Positions 1 through 8,650 of a DNA stretch of 46,835 nucleotides are shown one piece after another (the stretch's first letter is position 1; each line of letters opens with the position of its first letter). The DNA is taken from positions 1-46,835 of the forward strand of contig NZ_CAMLAC010000005.1 in NCBI RefSeq assembly GCF_946477935.1, written 5' to 3'. This stretch comes from an uncultured Sphingomonas sp. (GTDB lineage Bacteria > Pseudomonadota > Alphaproteobacteria > Sphingomonadales > Sphingomonadaceae). The notes under the pieces are model-generated. The model was not told where the DNA came from. It ran no database searches and was given only the letters and a program-made list of their open reading frames with translations. The translations under genes were made by a program, and so were the position numbers.

Positions 1-17
1 GGAGGGGAGATCAGGAA

Positions 18-389
18 TTACAGCTTGGCGACGAAATCCGCGTAAGCAGACTCGTTCATCAGCGCGTCCAGCTCCGACGGGTCGGACAGCGTGATCTTGA
101 AGAACCAGCCTTCGCCTTCCGGATCGCTGTTCACCAGCGCGGGTTCGTCGGCGAGTGCAGCATTGCCCTCGACCACGGTGCCGGAGACGGGGGCGTACAC
201 GTCCGACGCGGCCTTCACCGACTCGACCGTCGCGGCCTCGTCACCCTTGGAGAGTTCGCGGCCTTCCTCGGGCACGTCGACGAACACGATGTCCCCCAGC
301 GCGCCCTGCGCATAGTCGCTGATCCCGACGGTGCCGGTATCACCGTCGACGTCGATCCACTCATGGTCCTGCGTGAAATAACGGCTCAT
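18..389 (-). CDS. gcvH: Glycine cleavage system H protein
   Basis: The lipoyl carrier protein of the glycine cleavage system. It shuttles the aminomethyl group between the P protein (GcvP), T protein and L protein in the cytosol. The protein is 123 residues, normal for the family. The lipoyl-lysine is K59 in [15 protein letters not shown], and the N-terminal DHEW and later [10 protein letters not shown] are typical. I start at the ATG at 389 (MSRYF). An in-frame ATG 18 bases upstream would lie inside gcvT. The gene begins one base after the gcvT stop, so the two are almost certainly translated from one mRNA under the glycine riboswitch upstream of gcvT. The gcvP genes probably follow beyond the window edge (inference). 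Confidence 0.96.
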   Translation of the reverse strand: MSRYFTQDHEWIDVDGDTGTVGISDYAQGALGDIVFVDVPEEGRELSKGDEAATVESVKAASDVYAPVSGTVVEGNAALADEPALVNSDPEGEGWFFKITLSDPSELDALMNESAYADFVAKL

Positions 390-390
390 C

Positions 391-1554
391 TTAGTTGGCT
401 CCTGCACGAACGTAGCGATGGGGAACGAAGGGCATGGCAGCGACGGTCGCGTCGTGCAGCTTGCCCCGCTGGATCAGCTTCACCGCCGTGCCGGGCGCGG
501 CAAGGTCGGCGGGAACATAGGCCATTGCGATCGGCGCGCCCAGCGTCGGCGCGAAGCCGCCGGAGGTGACGCGGCCGATCACCGAACCGTCCTCCGCCAC
601 CACGCTGGCGCCCTCGCGCACCGGCTGGCGGCCGGTGACGGTCAGGCCGACGCGGCGGACGGCCGCACCGTTCCCGCGCTCGGCCAGGATGCGCTCGGCC
701 CCAGCGAAATCGGCGGCCTCGCGACGGCGCTTGGACAGTGCGAAGCCGAGATCGGCCATTACCGGCGTGGTTTCCGGATCGAGGTCATGGCCATAGAGCG
801 GCAGACCGGCCTCCAGACGCAGCGAATCGCGCGCGCCAAGGCCGATCGGCTTCACCTCGGGCTCGGCGCACAGCGCATCGGCGAGTGCAGCCACTGCTTC
901 TGCGGGCACCGAAATCTCGAAGCCGTCCTCGCCGGTATAGCCCGAGCGGCTGATCCACAGCGGCGTGCCGTTCCAGTCGAACGCACCCGCGGTCATGAAC
1001 ACCAGCCGCTCGACACCCGGCACGATCCGCGCCAGCGCGTCGACCGCCTTCGGGCCTTGCAGCGCCAGCAGCGCCTGTTCGTCGAGCAGGTTCAGCGTCG
1101 CATCGTCGGGCATCTGGTCGAGCAGATAGGCGATGTCGTCATATTTGGTGGCGCCGTTGACGACGATGTACAGTTCCCCGCCATCGCCAACGTCGCGGCG
1201 CGTGACCATCAGGTCGTCAAGGATGCCGCCATCCTCGTTCAGCAGCAGCGAATAGCGCATCTTCGAATCGCTCAGACCGGCAAGATCGCCGGGCAGCACG
1301 GTTTCCAGTGCCTCGACCACGCCCTCACCGGTGAAGACGAGCTGGCCCATATGGCTGACGTCGAACAGCCCTGCGGACTCGCGCGTCCACAGATGCTCGG
1401 CCATGATGCCCTCATATTGGATAGGCATCTCGTAGCCGGCAAAGGCGACCATGCGGCCGCCCTTTTCCCGGTGCCAGCCGTCCAGCGGCAGCGTCTGGAT
1501 GATATCGACGCCCTCGGGCGCGTCCTCGACGTTCAGGTCCTGCGTGTCGGTCAC
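391..1554 (-). CDS. gcvT: Aminomethyltransferase (glycine cleavage T protein)
   Basis: Transfers the methylene carbon from lipoyl-bound aminomethyl on GcvH to tetrahydrofolate, releasing ammonia. The 387-residue protein has the folate-binding GcvT N-terminal domain and the C-terminal barrel. Recognisable family stretches are [15 protein letters not shown] near residue 35, LFDVSHMGQ near 63, [12 protein letters not shown] near 205 and [18 protein letters not shown] near 240. The N-terminal extension before the first family motif is about 20 residues longer than in E. coli GcvT, so a shorter start is possible. It is the first gene of a gcvT-gcvH operon and lies directly downstream of a tandem glycine riboswitch. 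Confidence 0.95.
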   Translation of the reverse strand: MTDTQDLNVEDAPEGVDIIQTLPLDGWHREKGGRMVAFAGYEMPIQYEGIMAEHLWTRESAGLFDVSHMGQLVFTGEGVVEALETVLPGDLAGLSDSKMRYSLLLNEDGGILDDLMVTRRDVGDGGELYIVVNGATKYDDIAYLLDQMPDDATLNLLDEQALLALQGPKAVDALARIVPGVERLVFMTAGAFDWNGTPLWISRSGYTGEDGFEISVPAEAVAALADALCAEPEVKPIGLGARDSLRLEAGLPLYGHDLDPETTPVMADLGFALSKRRREAADFAGAERILAERGNGAAVRRVGLTVTGRQPVREGASVVAEDGSVIGRVTSGGFAPTLGAPIAMAYVPADLAAPGTAVKLIQRGKLHDATVAAMPFVPHRYVRAGAN

Positions 1555-1602
1555 GGGCCGTCTCCAAAAGGGGCGTGGGAACGCAGCCCCGATGGCGGCG
1601 TC

Positions 1603-1818
1603 CGATCCGATCCCCCTCTGTCACGGAACCTGAGAGCTTTCCCCCGGTTCTGCGAGCCGGAGTTACCCCTTCGGTGGCGACACACCCATGCGGGCTGCCG
1701 CGCTTTCCAGAGTATCGATGGTCCGCGCGGTCCTTTGGCCTGAGAGATTCCGGGGTGGTTGCTCCTTCGGCGGCCTCATCTACCGACCTGAAAGGCCGAG
1801 AGGCGCTCTCCCGCGCGT
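1603..1818 (-). promoter_or_regulatory. Tandem glycine riboswitch upstream of gcvT
   Basis: Read on the minus strand, the leader holds two successive glycine aptamers. The first (about 1818-1715) has GCCGCCGAAGGAGCAA followed by CTCTCAGGCCAAAGGACC. The second (about 1700-1603) has CACCGAAGGGGTAA followed by CTCTCAGGTTCCGTGACAG. These are the conserved core sequences of the family. Glycine binding normally switches on expression of the cleavage system in bacteria. About 50 bases separate the second aptamer from the gcvT start. A possible -35 element (TTGACT, 1879-1874) lies upstream, but I see no good -10 box. Confidence 0.93.
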
Positions 1819-1822
1819 ACCC

Positions 1823-1840
1823 ATGCCGGTTTCCCGGCAT
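1823..1840 (-). other. Hairpin with GAAA tetraloop just 5' of the glycine riboswitch
   Basis: A perfect 7-bp stem (ATGCCGG/CCGGCAT) closed by a GAAA loop on the minus strand. It sits a few bases upstream of the first glycine aptamer, in the leader RNA. It could stabilise the 5' end of the transcript or cap the riboswitch. There is no U-run, so it is not a terminator. Confidence 0.5.
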
Positions 1841-1902
1841 CGACGCCGCCGCTCTGGCAACGGCGCCGATTCAAGTCAATCGCGTTTCGCTGGGTCCGCG
1901 GA

Positions 1903-2541
1903 TCAGCGCGTCGCGTTGTAGCGCAACTGGTCGTCGGTAAGCTGGAAGCCGACCAGCGCCTCGAACGACGACCGCAGCACGGCGGCACGCACCTCGGGCT
2001 GGGTCAGCGGATCGACGGCGGCATCCTCGTCACCCGCCTTGCGCCGCCGGGTCAGCCGCTCGCGCACTTCATCCGGCAGCGTCGCGGCGGCGCGCGCCAC
2101 GGTGGTCGTGGCTTGTCCGGCGACGGAGCCGCGTGGCTGGCCTGCGTCGAAGTGCACGTTCACGCGGCCGATGCGCTTGGCGACGACGTTGCTGCCGCCG
2201 CGCACGACGGTGATGAAGTAGGGCAGCGTCACGTCGCGCGCGCCGTCGGTGGCGGTGCGCCGCGCGTCGACCTGGAAGGTGACGGTGGTGACGATGTCGT
2301 CGCCGACGTCCGCGCAGGTCGAGCGGACATTGGTCATGTTCGCCACCACGTCGATCGCCCCGGCGTCGCGGGCGTTGGCGGAGGTGAACAGCGTCACGTC
2401 GCCGGTACCGGCGGGGACGCCGACCACCGGGCAGGCGGAGCGCACCGCGGTGATGCCGCCCGAGGCGTCGATCTCCCCGGTACGGGCGCAGCCGCCGAGC
2501 ACGAGCGCCAAGGCCGCAGGAACGAGGATCGATGCTTTCAC
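1903..2541 (-). CDS. Putative lipoprotein of unknown function
   Basis: A 212-residue predicted lipoprotein. The N-terminus is a short hydrophobic signal ending in the lipobox LVLGGC, so the mature protein would be anchored by a cysteine at about residue 17. I chose the GTG at 2541 because it places the start directly before the signal peptide. A longer reading to 2742 would run antisense into ispH. No clear Shine-Dalgarno is visible. The mature part alternates valine- and threonine-rich stretches (such as DIVTTVTFQVDAR) with a basic, charged region near residues 155-175. It is divergent from ispH. I do not recognise a family. Confidence 0.75.
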   Translation of the reverse strand: MKASILVPAALALVLGGCARTGEIDASGGITAVRSACPVVGVPAGTGDVTLFTSANARDAGAIDVVANMTNVRSTCADVGDDIVTTVTFQVDARRTATDGARDVTLPYFITVVRGGSNVVAKRIGRVNVHFDAGQPRGSVAGQATTTVARAAATLPDEVRERLTRRRKAGDEDAAVDPLTQPEVRAAVLRSSFEALVGFQLTDDQLRYNATR

Positions 2542-2626
2542 GAGGGAAACGCCTAAGCTGTGGAACCGGGATGCGCCCTGATAACCGGCTTGGAGGCACG
2601 CAAGCAATGGCGTAGAGCGCTTGGCC

Positions 2627-3595
2627 ATGACCGACACGATTTCCCAGGATACGGCCAAACCGGCGCTGGAGCTGCTGATCGCCGCGCCGCGAGGCTTCTG
2701 CGCAGGGGTGGACCGCGCGATCCGCATCGTGGAACTCGCCATCGAGAAGCATGGCGCGCCCGTCTATGTCCGGCACGAGATCGTCCACAACAAGTTCGTG
2801 GTGGACAGCCTGAAGGCCAAGGGTGCGGTGTTCGTCGAGGAGCTGCACGAGGTGCCGGACGGCGCCCATGTCGTCTTCTCCGCGCACGGCGTGCCGAAAT
2901 CGGTGCCCGCCGATGCGCAAGGGCGCGGCCTCGACTATTTCGACGCAACCTGCCCGCTCGTCTCCAAGGTGCACCGTCAGGCCGAACGGCTGGTGGACCA
3001 TGGCCGCCACATCGTGTTCATCGGCCATGCCGGCCACCCGGAAGTGATCGGCACGTTCGGGCAGGTGCCCGAAGGATCGATGTCGCTGATCGAGACGGTG
3101 GCCGACGCGGAAGTCTTTGCTCCCGCCGATCCCGCCAATCTGGCCTTCCTGACGCAGACGACGCTTTCGGTGGATGACACCGCCGCGGTGGTCGCGGTGC
3201 TGCAACGTCGCTTCCCGATGATCCAGGCGCCGCGTGGCGAGGATATCTGTTACGCCACCTCGAACCGGCAGGCGGCGGTAAAGGCGATCGCGGCCTCGTG
3301 CGATGCGATGCTGGTGATCGGCGCACCCAATTCGTCCAATTCGGTACGGCTGGTCGAGGTCGCCGAGCGCGAGGGCACCCCCGCCATGCTGATCCAGCGT
3401 GCCAACGAGCTGGACTGGACCTTCCTGTACGGGGTCGGCACGCTGGGCATCACCGCCGGGGCGTCCGCCCCCGAGCTGCTGGTGCGCGAGCTGGTCGACC
3501 GGCTGTCCACCCGCTTCGCCGTGACCGAGCGAGAGGTGGAGACGAACCGCGAGACCATCGCGTTCAAGCTGCCCCGCGCCCTCGACGCCGCCTGA
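2627..3595 (+). CDS. ispH: 4-hydroxy-3-methylbut-2-enyl diphosphate reductase
   Basis: The last enzyme of the MEP isoprenoid pathway. It reduces HMBPP to IPP and DMAPP with a [4Fe-4S] cluster. The protein is 322 residues, and the cluster ligands appear as C25 (PRGFCAG), C109 (ATCPLVSK) and C208 ([11 protein letters not shown]). The HGVP (H87) and TQTTLS motifs of the active site are present. I use the ATG at 2627; a TTG two codons upstream is also in frame. It is followed 19 bases later by thrB and then rnhA, an arrangement common in alphaproteobacteria that suggests one operon. Confidence 0.96.
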   Translation: MTDTISQDTAKPALELLIAAPRGFCAGVDRAIRIVELAIEKHGAPVYVRHEIVHNKFVVDSLKAKGAVFVEELHEVPDGAHVVFSAHGVPKSVPADAQGRGLDYFDATCPLVSKVHRQAERLVDHGRHIVFIGHAGHPEVIGTFGQVPEGSMSLIETVADAEVFAPADPANLAFLTQTTLSVDDTAAVVAVLQRRFPMIQAPRGEDICYATSNRQAAVKAIAASCDAMLVIGAPNSSNSVRLVEVAEREGTPAMLIQRANELDWTFLYGVGTLGITAGASAPELLVRELVDRLSTRFAVTEREVETNRETIAFKLPRALDAA

Positions 3596-3614
3596 TCGAA
3601 CAGGGCCCGGCGCG

Positions 3615-4574
3615 ATGGCGGTCTATACGACGGTGTCGGCAGAAGCGTTGACCGCGTTTCTGGCGAAGTTCGATCACGGTGCCCTCGTCTCCGCCAAGGG
3701 GATCGCGGAGGGGGTGGAGAATTCCAACTATCTGGTCGACACCACCACCGGGCGCTTCATCCTGACGCTGTACGAGAAGCGCGTTTCGGCGGACGACCTG
3801 CCCTTCTTCCTGGCGCTGCTCGATCACCTCGCCGATGACGGCAATCCGGTGCCCCGCGCGCTGCCCGACCGCAGCGGTGCCGCCATCCACCAACTGGCGG
3901 GGCGGCCCGCCTGCCTGATCGAATTCCTGCCCGGCGTATCGGTGACGCAGCCGACGCCGGCACAGGCCCGCGCGGCCGGTGCCGCGATGGGCGCAATGCA
4001 CGACAGCCTGTCCGGGTTCACCGCGACGCGGCCCAACACGCTCGGCCCCGATGGCTGGCGCGACCTGCATGCGCGGTGCGGGGCCGATCTGGATGCGATC
4101 CGCCCCGGTCTGTTTGCCGAGTCGAGAGCGGCACTGGACGCGGTGGTCGCCCGCTGGCCGAACGACCTTCCTGTCGCCGCGATCCATGGCGATCTCTTCC
4201 CCGACAATGTGCTGATGCTGGACGACCGGGTGACCGGCCTGATCGACTTCTATTTCGCCTGCACCGACATCCGCGCCTACGACCTGGCGGTGATGCACAC
4301 CGCCTGGAGCTTCGACGGCACCGGTGCGCAATTCGATGCCGGCGTCGGTGCGGCGCTGATCGAGGGTTATGCCGGCCGCTTCGCCCTGTCCGATGCCGAG
4401 CGCGCCGCGCTGCCCGTGCTGGCGCAGGGGGCGTGCCTGCGCTTCATGCTGACGCGGGCATGGGACTGGTTGAACACGCCCGCCGACGCGCTGGTGACGC
4501 GCAAGGACCCGCTCGCCTATTGGCGGCGCTACCAGCGCTATGCGGCGGGCGCCCTGCGAGCGATACGGCGATGA
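3615..4574 (+). CDS. thrB: Homoserine kinase (aminoglycoside-phosphotransferase fold)
   Basis: Phosphorylates L-homoserine in threonine biosynthesis. The 319-residue protein belongs to the choline-kinase/APH-fold ThrB family used by many proteobacteria, not the GHMP-kinase ThrB of E. coli. The catalytic loop HGDLFPDN lies at residues 191-198 and the metal-binding aspartate is D211 in GLIDFYF. The N-terminal [11 protein letters not shown] is characteristic of the family. It overlaps rnhA by four bases (ATGA), indicating translational coupling. Confidence 0.94.
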   Translation: MAVYTTVSAEALTAFLAKFDHGALVSAKGIAEGVENSNYLVDTTTGRFILTLYEKRVSADDLPFFLALLDHLADDGNPVPRALPDRSGAAIHQLAGRPACLIEFLPGVSVTQPTPAQARAAGAAMGAMHDSLSGFTATRPNTLGPDGWRDLHARCGADLDAIRPGLFAESRAALDAVVARWPNDLPVAAIHGDLFPDNVLMLDDRVTGLIDFYFACTDIRAYDLAVMHTAWSFDGTGAQFDAGVGAALIEGYAGRFALSDAERAALPVLAQGACLRFMLTRAWDWLNTPADALVTRKDPLAYWRRYQRYAAGALRAIRR

Positions 4575-5011
4575 CGGAGGTGGAGATCGCCACCGACGGC
4601 GCGTGCAAGGGCAATCCCGGCCCCGGCGGCTGGGGGGCACTGATCCGCTCCGGCCCGCATGAAAAGGAGCTGTCGGGCGGCGAGGCGAACACCACCAACA
4701 ACCGCATGGAACTGATGGCGGCGATCGAGGCGCTGAACGCACTCAAGCGGCCCTGTTCGGTCACGCTTTCCACCGACAGCCGCTACGTCATGGACGGCCT
4801 GACCAAGTGGATTCACGGCTGGAAGCGCAATGGCTGGCGCACCGCCGACAAGAAGCCGGTGAAGAACGCCGAACTCTGGCAGGCGCTGGTCGCCGCCGCC
4901 GAGCGGCACGACATCAAGTGGCTGTGGGTGAAGGGGCATGCCGGCCACCCGGACAATGAACGCGCCGACAAGCTGGCCAGCGACGCCGCCAGGGCGATCG
5001 GCGGGCGCTAA
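4571..5011 (+). CDS. rnhA: Ribonuclease HI
   Basis: Degrades the RNA strand of RNA-DNA hybrids. The 146-residue protein carries the four metal-binding acids of the family: D9 ([16 protein letters not shown]), E47 (NNRMELMA), D69 (STDSRYV) and D133 (NERADKLA). H123 lies in the flexible loop KGHAGH. I set the start at the ATG that overlaps the thrB stop codon, although the frame stays open further upstream. Its TAA stop interlocks with the TAG stop of the convergent oxidoreductase gene over four bases. Confidence 0.96.
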   Translation: MTEVEIATDGACKGNPGPGGWGALIRSGPHEKELSGGEANTTNNRMELMAAIEALNALKRPCSVTLSTDSRYVMDGLTKWIHGWKRNGWRTADKKPVKNAELWQALVAAAERHDIKWLWVKGHAGHPDNERADKLASDAARAIGGR

Positions 5012-6084
5012 CCGCCAAACCGCGCCGCGGCGTAGCGATCCGCATCCAGATCGAAGGGCATCGCGCCGCCCATCAGCACTGCCGCCGCCAGCGCAGCGCC
5101 GGCGGGTGCGGTCTGGATGCCGAAGCCGCCCTGCCCCGCGCACCAGAAGAAGCCCGGCACCTTTGCGTCGAACCCGTAGACCGGCAGGCGATCGGGCGCG
5201 AAGCTGCGCAGCCCTGCCCAGCGCCGCTCGACCGCCGCGACCTGCCAGTCGACCGCCCCCTCCAGCCGATCGATCGCGACGGCGACATCGATATCCTCCG
5301 GCGCGGCATCGCAAGGGTCGGTCGGGATCTCGTCATGCGGGCTCAGCCACAGGCGGCCCCCCGGCTCCGGCTTGAAGTAGAAGCCGCCATTCACGTCCAC
5401 CACATGCGGCAGGCTGGCGGGTGCGGGCGGCGCGGTGCGCAACTGCACCATCGTCCGGCGATAGGGGGCGATGCCGATCGGCCGTGCGCCGGCCGCGCGT
5501 GCGACCTGATCGGCCCAGGCCCCGGCGGCGTTGACCAGCACGCGTGCGGCATGGGTGCCCGTCGGCGTTTCGATCGTCCATACCCCATCCCGGCGCTCGG
5601 CAGCGACGACCGATGCGTCGGTGACCAGCGTGACCCCCGCCCGGCGGGCCTCGGCCAGATACAGGGCGTGGAGCCCGCCCACGTCGATATAGGCGCAGCT
5701 CGGCTCGATCACGCCCAGCGTCCAGTCGGGGCGCAGGCCCGGCACCCGCGTCGCCGGGTCGATGCGATGGAGTTCGACGCCGCTCCCCTCGAACGCCGTC
5801 AGGAAGCGATCGATCGCCGCCCCGTCCTGCTGGCGGCCGATGTGCAACGATCCGAGCGGCTGGAGGAAGCCGCCAGTCTGCAAGGCCGGGCCGGATGCGG
5901 TGGTCAGCGGCTGGATACCGGGGCCGCCATAGGTCTCCGACCAGAACGCCGCCGATCGCCCCGTCGCATGACGACCGGGCATATCCTCCGCCTCCAGCAG
6001 CAATACCCGCGCACCGCCGCCGACCGCCGCGGCCAGGCTGGCGCCGGCGATGCCCGCGCCCGCGATGGCGATGTCGTAGATCAT
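5008..6084 (-). CDS. FAD-dependent oxidoreductase of the DAO family (glycine oxidase/D-amino-acid dehydrogenase-like)
   Basis: A 358-residue flavoprotein. The FAD-binding Rossmann motif GAGIAG is at residues 9-14, followed by a VLLLEAE strand end, and a second FAD-contact region [11 protein letters not shown] lies near residue 180. The C-terminal [18 protein letters not shown] is typical of the DAO family, which oxidises amines, D-amino acids or glycine. The substrate cannot be read from the sequence. It overlaps the upstream hydrolase gene by four bases (ATGA), so the two are probably cotranscribed. Its stop overlaps the stop of rnhA on the other strand. Confidence 0.85.
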   Translation of the reverse strand: MIYDIAIAGAGIAGASLAAAVGGGARVLLLEAEDMPGRHATGRSAAFWSETYGGPGIQPLTTASGPALQTGGFLQPLGSLHIGRQQDGAAIDRFLTAFEGSGVELHRIDPATRVPGLRPDWTLGVIEPSCAYIDVGGLHALYLAEARRAGVTLVTDASVVAAERRDGVWTIETPTGTHAARVLVNAAGAWADQVARAAGARPIGIAPYRRTMVQLRTAPPAPASLPHVVDVNGGFYFKPEPGGRLWLSPHDEIPTDPCDAAPEDIDVAVAIDRLEGAVDWQVAAVERRWAGLRSFAPDRLPVYGFDAKVPGFFWCAGQGGFGIQTAPAGAALAAAVLMGGAMPFDLDADRYAAARFGG

Positions 6085-7007
6085 GGCGCCACCCGGTCGA
6101 GAAAGGCGTCGATCGCGGCATAGGCCCGCGCCCGCACGGGTGCGATCTCGCGCAGGATCTCATGCGCCGATTCGGGGCCGAAATGGACGACCTCCGCGTG
6201 GGGCAGGCGCCTGGCGACGCCGGCCGCCATCCGCGCATCGACCAGCCGGTCGGCGTCGGCGAGGATGAACTGCACCGGCGTCGTGATCGTCGCCAGCCGG
6301 GGATCGACGCGCAGCGCGGCGGTGGCGGCAAAGGCCTGGGCGACCCAGGACCAGCTCGGCGACCCCAGGCAGAGGTGCGGATTGTCCCGACGCCATAGCT
6401 GCTGCTCGGTGAAACAGGCGATGTCATGCGTCAGCCGCTGCTGGCGCAGGCGCGCGGCACGGGTGCTCTCGCCGCGGCGCCATGCCGGACGGCGCGGGTC
6501 GCCCCGCCCCGCCATCCATGTCGCCAGCCGGTGGCCCAGCAGCGCCCCCATCGGCGCGCGCAGGCCCAGCATCGGCGCGACCAGCACCGCGGCATCGGGT
6601 GCGACTCGCCCCTCGGCCAGTGCGCGCAGCGTGACGAAGCCGCCCATCGAATGCCCCAGCACGGCATGGCGCGCGCCCGGCCGGTGCCAATCCCGCCAGA
6701 ATGCGGAAAGGTCGTCCGCCAGCGTGGCGAAATCCTCGATATGCCCGGTGTCGTCGTCCGCCAGCCGCCCCGATCCGCCCTGCCCACGCCAGTCGAATGC
6801 CGTGATGCTCCACCCTTGCGTGTGGAAATGTTCGAACGCATCCAGATACTTCTCGAACATGTCCGCCCGTCCGGTCTGGAACAGCAGGCGGCGGCGATCA
6901 CCCGCGGCAGGCCAGTCGAAGCGACGATGGCGCCAGCCGTCGGGCGCGGTCCATTGGCCGACACGCGCGTTGGGATCGAGCTTTCGGCGGGGGGCAACCG
7001 GCATCAT
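6081..7007 (-). CDS. Alpha/beta hydrolase, lysophospholipase-like
   Basis: A 308-residue serine hydrolase of the PldB/monoacylglycerol-lipase type. The nucleophile elbow GHSMGG puts the catalytic serine at S120. FDWRGQGGSGR (residues 71-81) is the conserved loop before it. The likely acid is in ILADADRLVDAR and the histidine in GPESAHEIL near the C-terminus. No signal peptide is evident, so it is probably cytosolic. It is first in a two-gene unit with the FAD oxidoreductase and divergent from cpaA. The true substrate is unknown. Confidence 0.85.
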   Translation of the reverse strand: MMPVAPRRKLDPNARVGQWTAPDGWRHRRFDWPAAGDRRRLLFQTGRADMFEKYLDAFEHFHTQGWSITAFDWRGQGGSGRLADDDTGHIEDFATLADDLSAFWRDWHRPGARHAVLGHSMGGFVTLRALAEGRVAPDAAVLVAPMLGLRAPMGALLGHRLATWMAGRGDPRRPAWRRGESTRAARLRQQRLTHDIACFTEQQLWRRDNPHLCLGSPSWSWVAQAFAATAALRVDPRLATITTPVQFILADADRLVDARMAAGVARRLPHAEVVHFGPESAHEILREIAPVRARAYAAIDAFLDRVAP

Positions 7008-7055
7008 CCGCCCCGGTTACGTTTTTGAAAGCCCGCCCGTCTATACCCCTGATCC

Positions 7056-7544
7056 ATGGGGTGGGACTTACCACGTATCGCGCTGATGGCGCTTCTGGGG
7101 CTGCTGCTGCTGGCGGCGGGCATCCAGGATGCACGCACGCGTGAAATCGCCAATGGCAAGAACGCCGCGATCGCGCTGCTTGCACCCTTCTGGTGGTGGG
7201 CATGCGGGCTGTCGGTGTGGCCGGACATGGTTGCGCAACTGGCGATCGGGCTGGGCCTGTTCATCGTTTTCGCCCTCGCCTTCCGGCTCGGCATGATGGG
7301 CGGCGGCGACGTCAAGATGATCGCGGCGCTTGGCCTGTGGCTGCCGGTGCAACCGCTGATGCGGATGCTGGTGGTGATGGCGCTTGCCGGTGGCGTGGTG
7401 ACGCTGCTGATGCTGATCGAACATCGCTGGCTCAGCGCGCGCGATCCCGACGGGCCGGTCGAGGTTCCGTACGGCGTGGCCATCGCCATCGCCGGACTGC
7501 TCACGCTTAGCGAACCGATATTTAACCAGTTTCCACCTACTTAA
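7056..7544 (+). CDS. cpaA: Prepilin peptidase of the Tad/Flp pilus (A24 aspartic protease)
   Basis: An integral membrane protease of 162 residues that cleaves the leader of Flp-type prepilins. Two catalytic aspartates are visible: D25 in IQDARTREI and D85 in the GxGD motif MGGGDVKM. Four to five hydrophobic segments span the protein. It lacks the N-terminal methylase domain of PilD, as is usual for the CpaA/TadV branch. It leads the pilus cluster, 58 bases upstream of cpaB. I see no strong promoter in the 48-base gap to the divergent hydrolase gene. Confidence 0.9.
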   Translation: MGWDLPRIALMALLGLLLLAAGIQDARTREIANGKNAAIALLAPFWWWACGLSVWPDMVAQLAIGLGLFIVFALAFRLGMMGGGDVKMIAALGLWLPVQPLMRMLVVMALAGGVVTLLMLIEHRWLSARDPDGPVEVPYGVAIAIAGLLTLSEPIFNQFPPT

Positions 7545-7602
7545 ATCCTAATCCACACGCGAACCCCTCGCGGCCACGCGTCCGAAAAGGCTCAAAGAGA
7601 AT

Positions 7603-8646
7603 ATGGACAGCCGTAAGATCATTCTGTTGGTGGGCGCGCTGGTGGTGGCCGCCGTCACCGCCTTCTTCGCCCGCACGCTGATCGCCGGCAGCGCCGCGCC
7701 GCAAGCGACCGCCGCCGCCGCCACGGCACCGGTGATCGACGGCCCCGAGGTTCTGGTCGCGACCCGCGCGCTGCCGGTGGGCACGATCCTGGACGCCAGC
7801 GCCCTGCGCTTCCAGCCCTGGCCCAAGGAGCTGGTCGACGGCGCCTATTATCTGAAGGCGCAGACCGATCTGAAGGCGCTTCAGGGCACGGTGGTGCGCA
7901 ACGCGATCACCGCCGGCCAGCCGGTGACCCAGGGCGCGCTGGTGAAGCCCGGCGACCGTGGCTTCCTGGCCGCCGCGCTCGGCCCGGGCATGCGGGCAGT
8001 GACCGTTCCGGTCTCCGCGCAAGGTTCGGTCGCCGGCTTCGTCTTTCCCGGCGATCGCATCGATCTGGTGCTGACCCAGGAAGTGGCTGGCGGCGGCGAC
8101 GGCCCCGCGCTCAAGGTATCGGAAACGGTGATGCGCAACGTGCGCGTGCTCGCCACCGACCAGCGCACCGACAATCAGGTGGGCGAGGACGGCAAGACCG
8201 AGGTCCGCACCTTCTCCACCGTCACCGTCGAATCGACGCCCAGGATGGCCGAGCAGATCGCGGTCGCGCAGACACTGGGCACCCTATCGCTGTCACTCCG
8301 CTCGATTGCGGACAATCCGGCCGAGCTGGAAGAGGCGATCGCGTCCGGCGCAGTCAAGGTGCCCGATGGTGCCGACCCGGCCGCCGAAAAGGCGATGATG
8401 CTGCGCGTCGCCAGCCAGCCTCAGGCCGGCAGCAGCAGCTACGCCACCGGGGCGGACGTCTCGCGCTACCAGCGCAGCACCGTGCCGGGCCGCGCGCCTG
8501 CCCAGATGGGCGGCAACGCGCCGGCCATCGGTGTGGGCGGCGGCACGGGGGGCGGCACCGTCGCCACCACCGGTATCCCGAGCGGCCCGGTCATCCGCGT
8601 CGCTCGCGGCAACAACGTGACCGCCGTGCCGGTCCTGGGGAAGTAA
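7603..8646 (+). CDS. cpaB: Flp pilus assembly protein CpaB (RcpC)
   Basis: A 347-residue periplasmic assembly protein of the Tad pilus. It has an N-terminal membrane anchor (ILLVGALVVAAVTAFFA, near residues 5-21), then a SAF-type domain at about residues 48-115 (VLVATRALPVGTIL). A second domain from about 125 begins GMRAVTVPVSAQGSVAGF and includes PGDRIDLVLT. The C-terminal 80 residues are rich in glycine, alanine and serine and probably disordered. AAAGAGA six bases before the ATG is a good ribosome binding site. It is followed by cpaC after four bases. Confidence 0.92.
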   Translation: MDSRKIILLVGALVVAAVTAFFARTLIAGSAAPQATAAAATAPVIDGPEVLVATRALPVGTILDASALRFQPWPKELVDGAYYLKAQTDLKALQGTVVRNAITAGQPVTQGALVKPGDRGFLAAALGPGMRAVTVPVSAQGSVAGFVFPGDRIDLVLTQEVAGGGDGPALKVSETVMRNVRVLATDQRTDNQVGEDGKTEVRTFSTVTVESTPRMAEQIAVAQTLGTLSLSLRSIADNPAELEEAIASGAVKVPDGADPAAEKAMMLRVASQPQAGSSSYATGADVSRYQRSTVPGRAPAQMGGNAPAIGVGGGTGGGTVATTGIPSGPVIRVARGNNVTAVPVLGK

Positions 8647-8650
8647 TCCG

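Noticed and set aside
418..1743. A 441-residue plus-strand frame across gcvT and the riboswitch
   Set aside because: Antisense to gcvT; it would also run through the riboswitch.
1903..2742. Extending the lipoprotein start to 2742
   Set aside because: The extra 67 residues precede a complete signal peptide and lie partly antisense to ispH.
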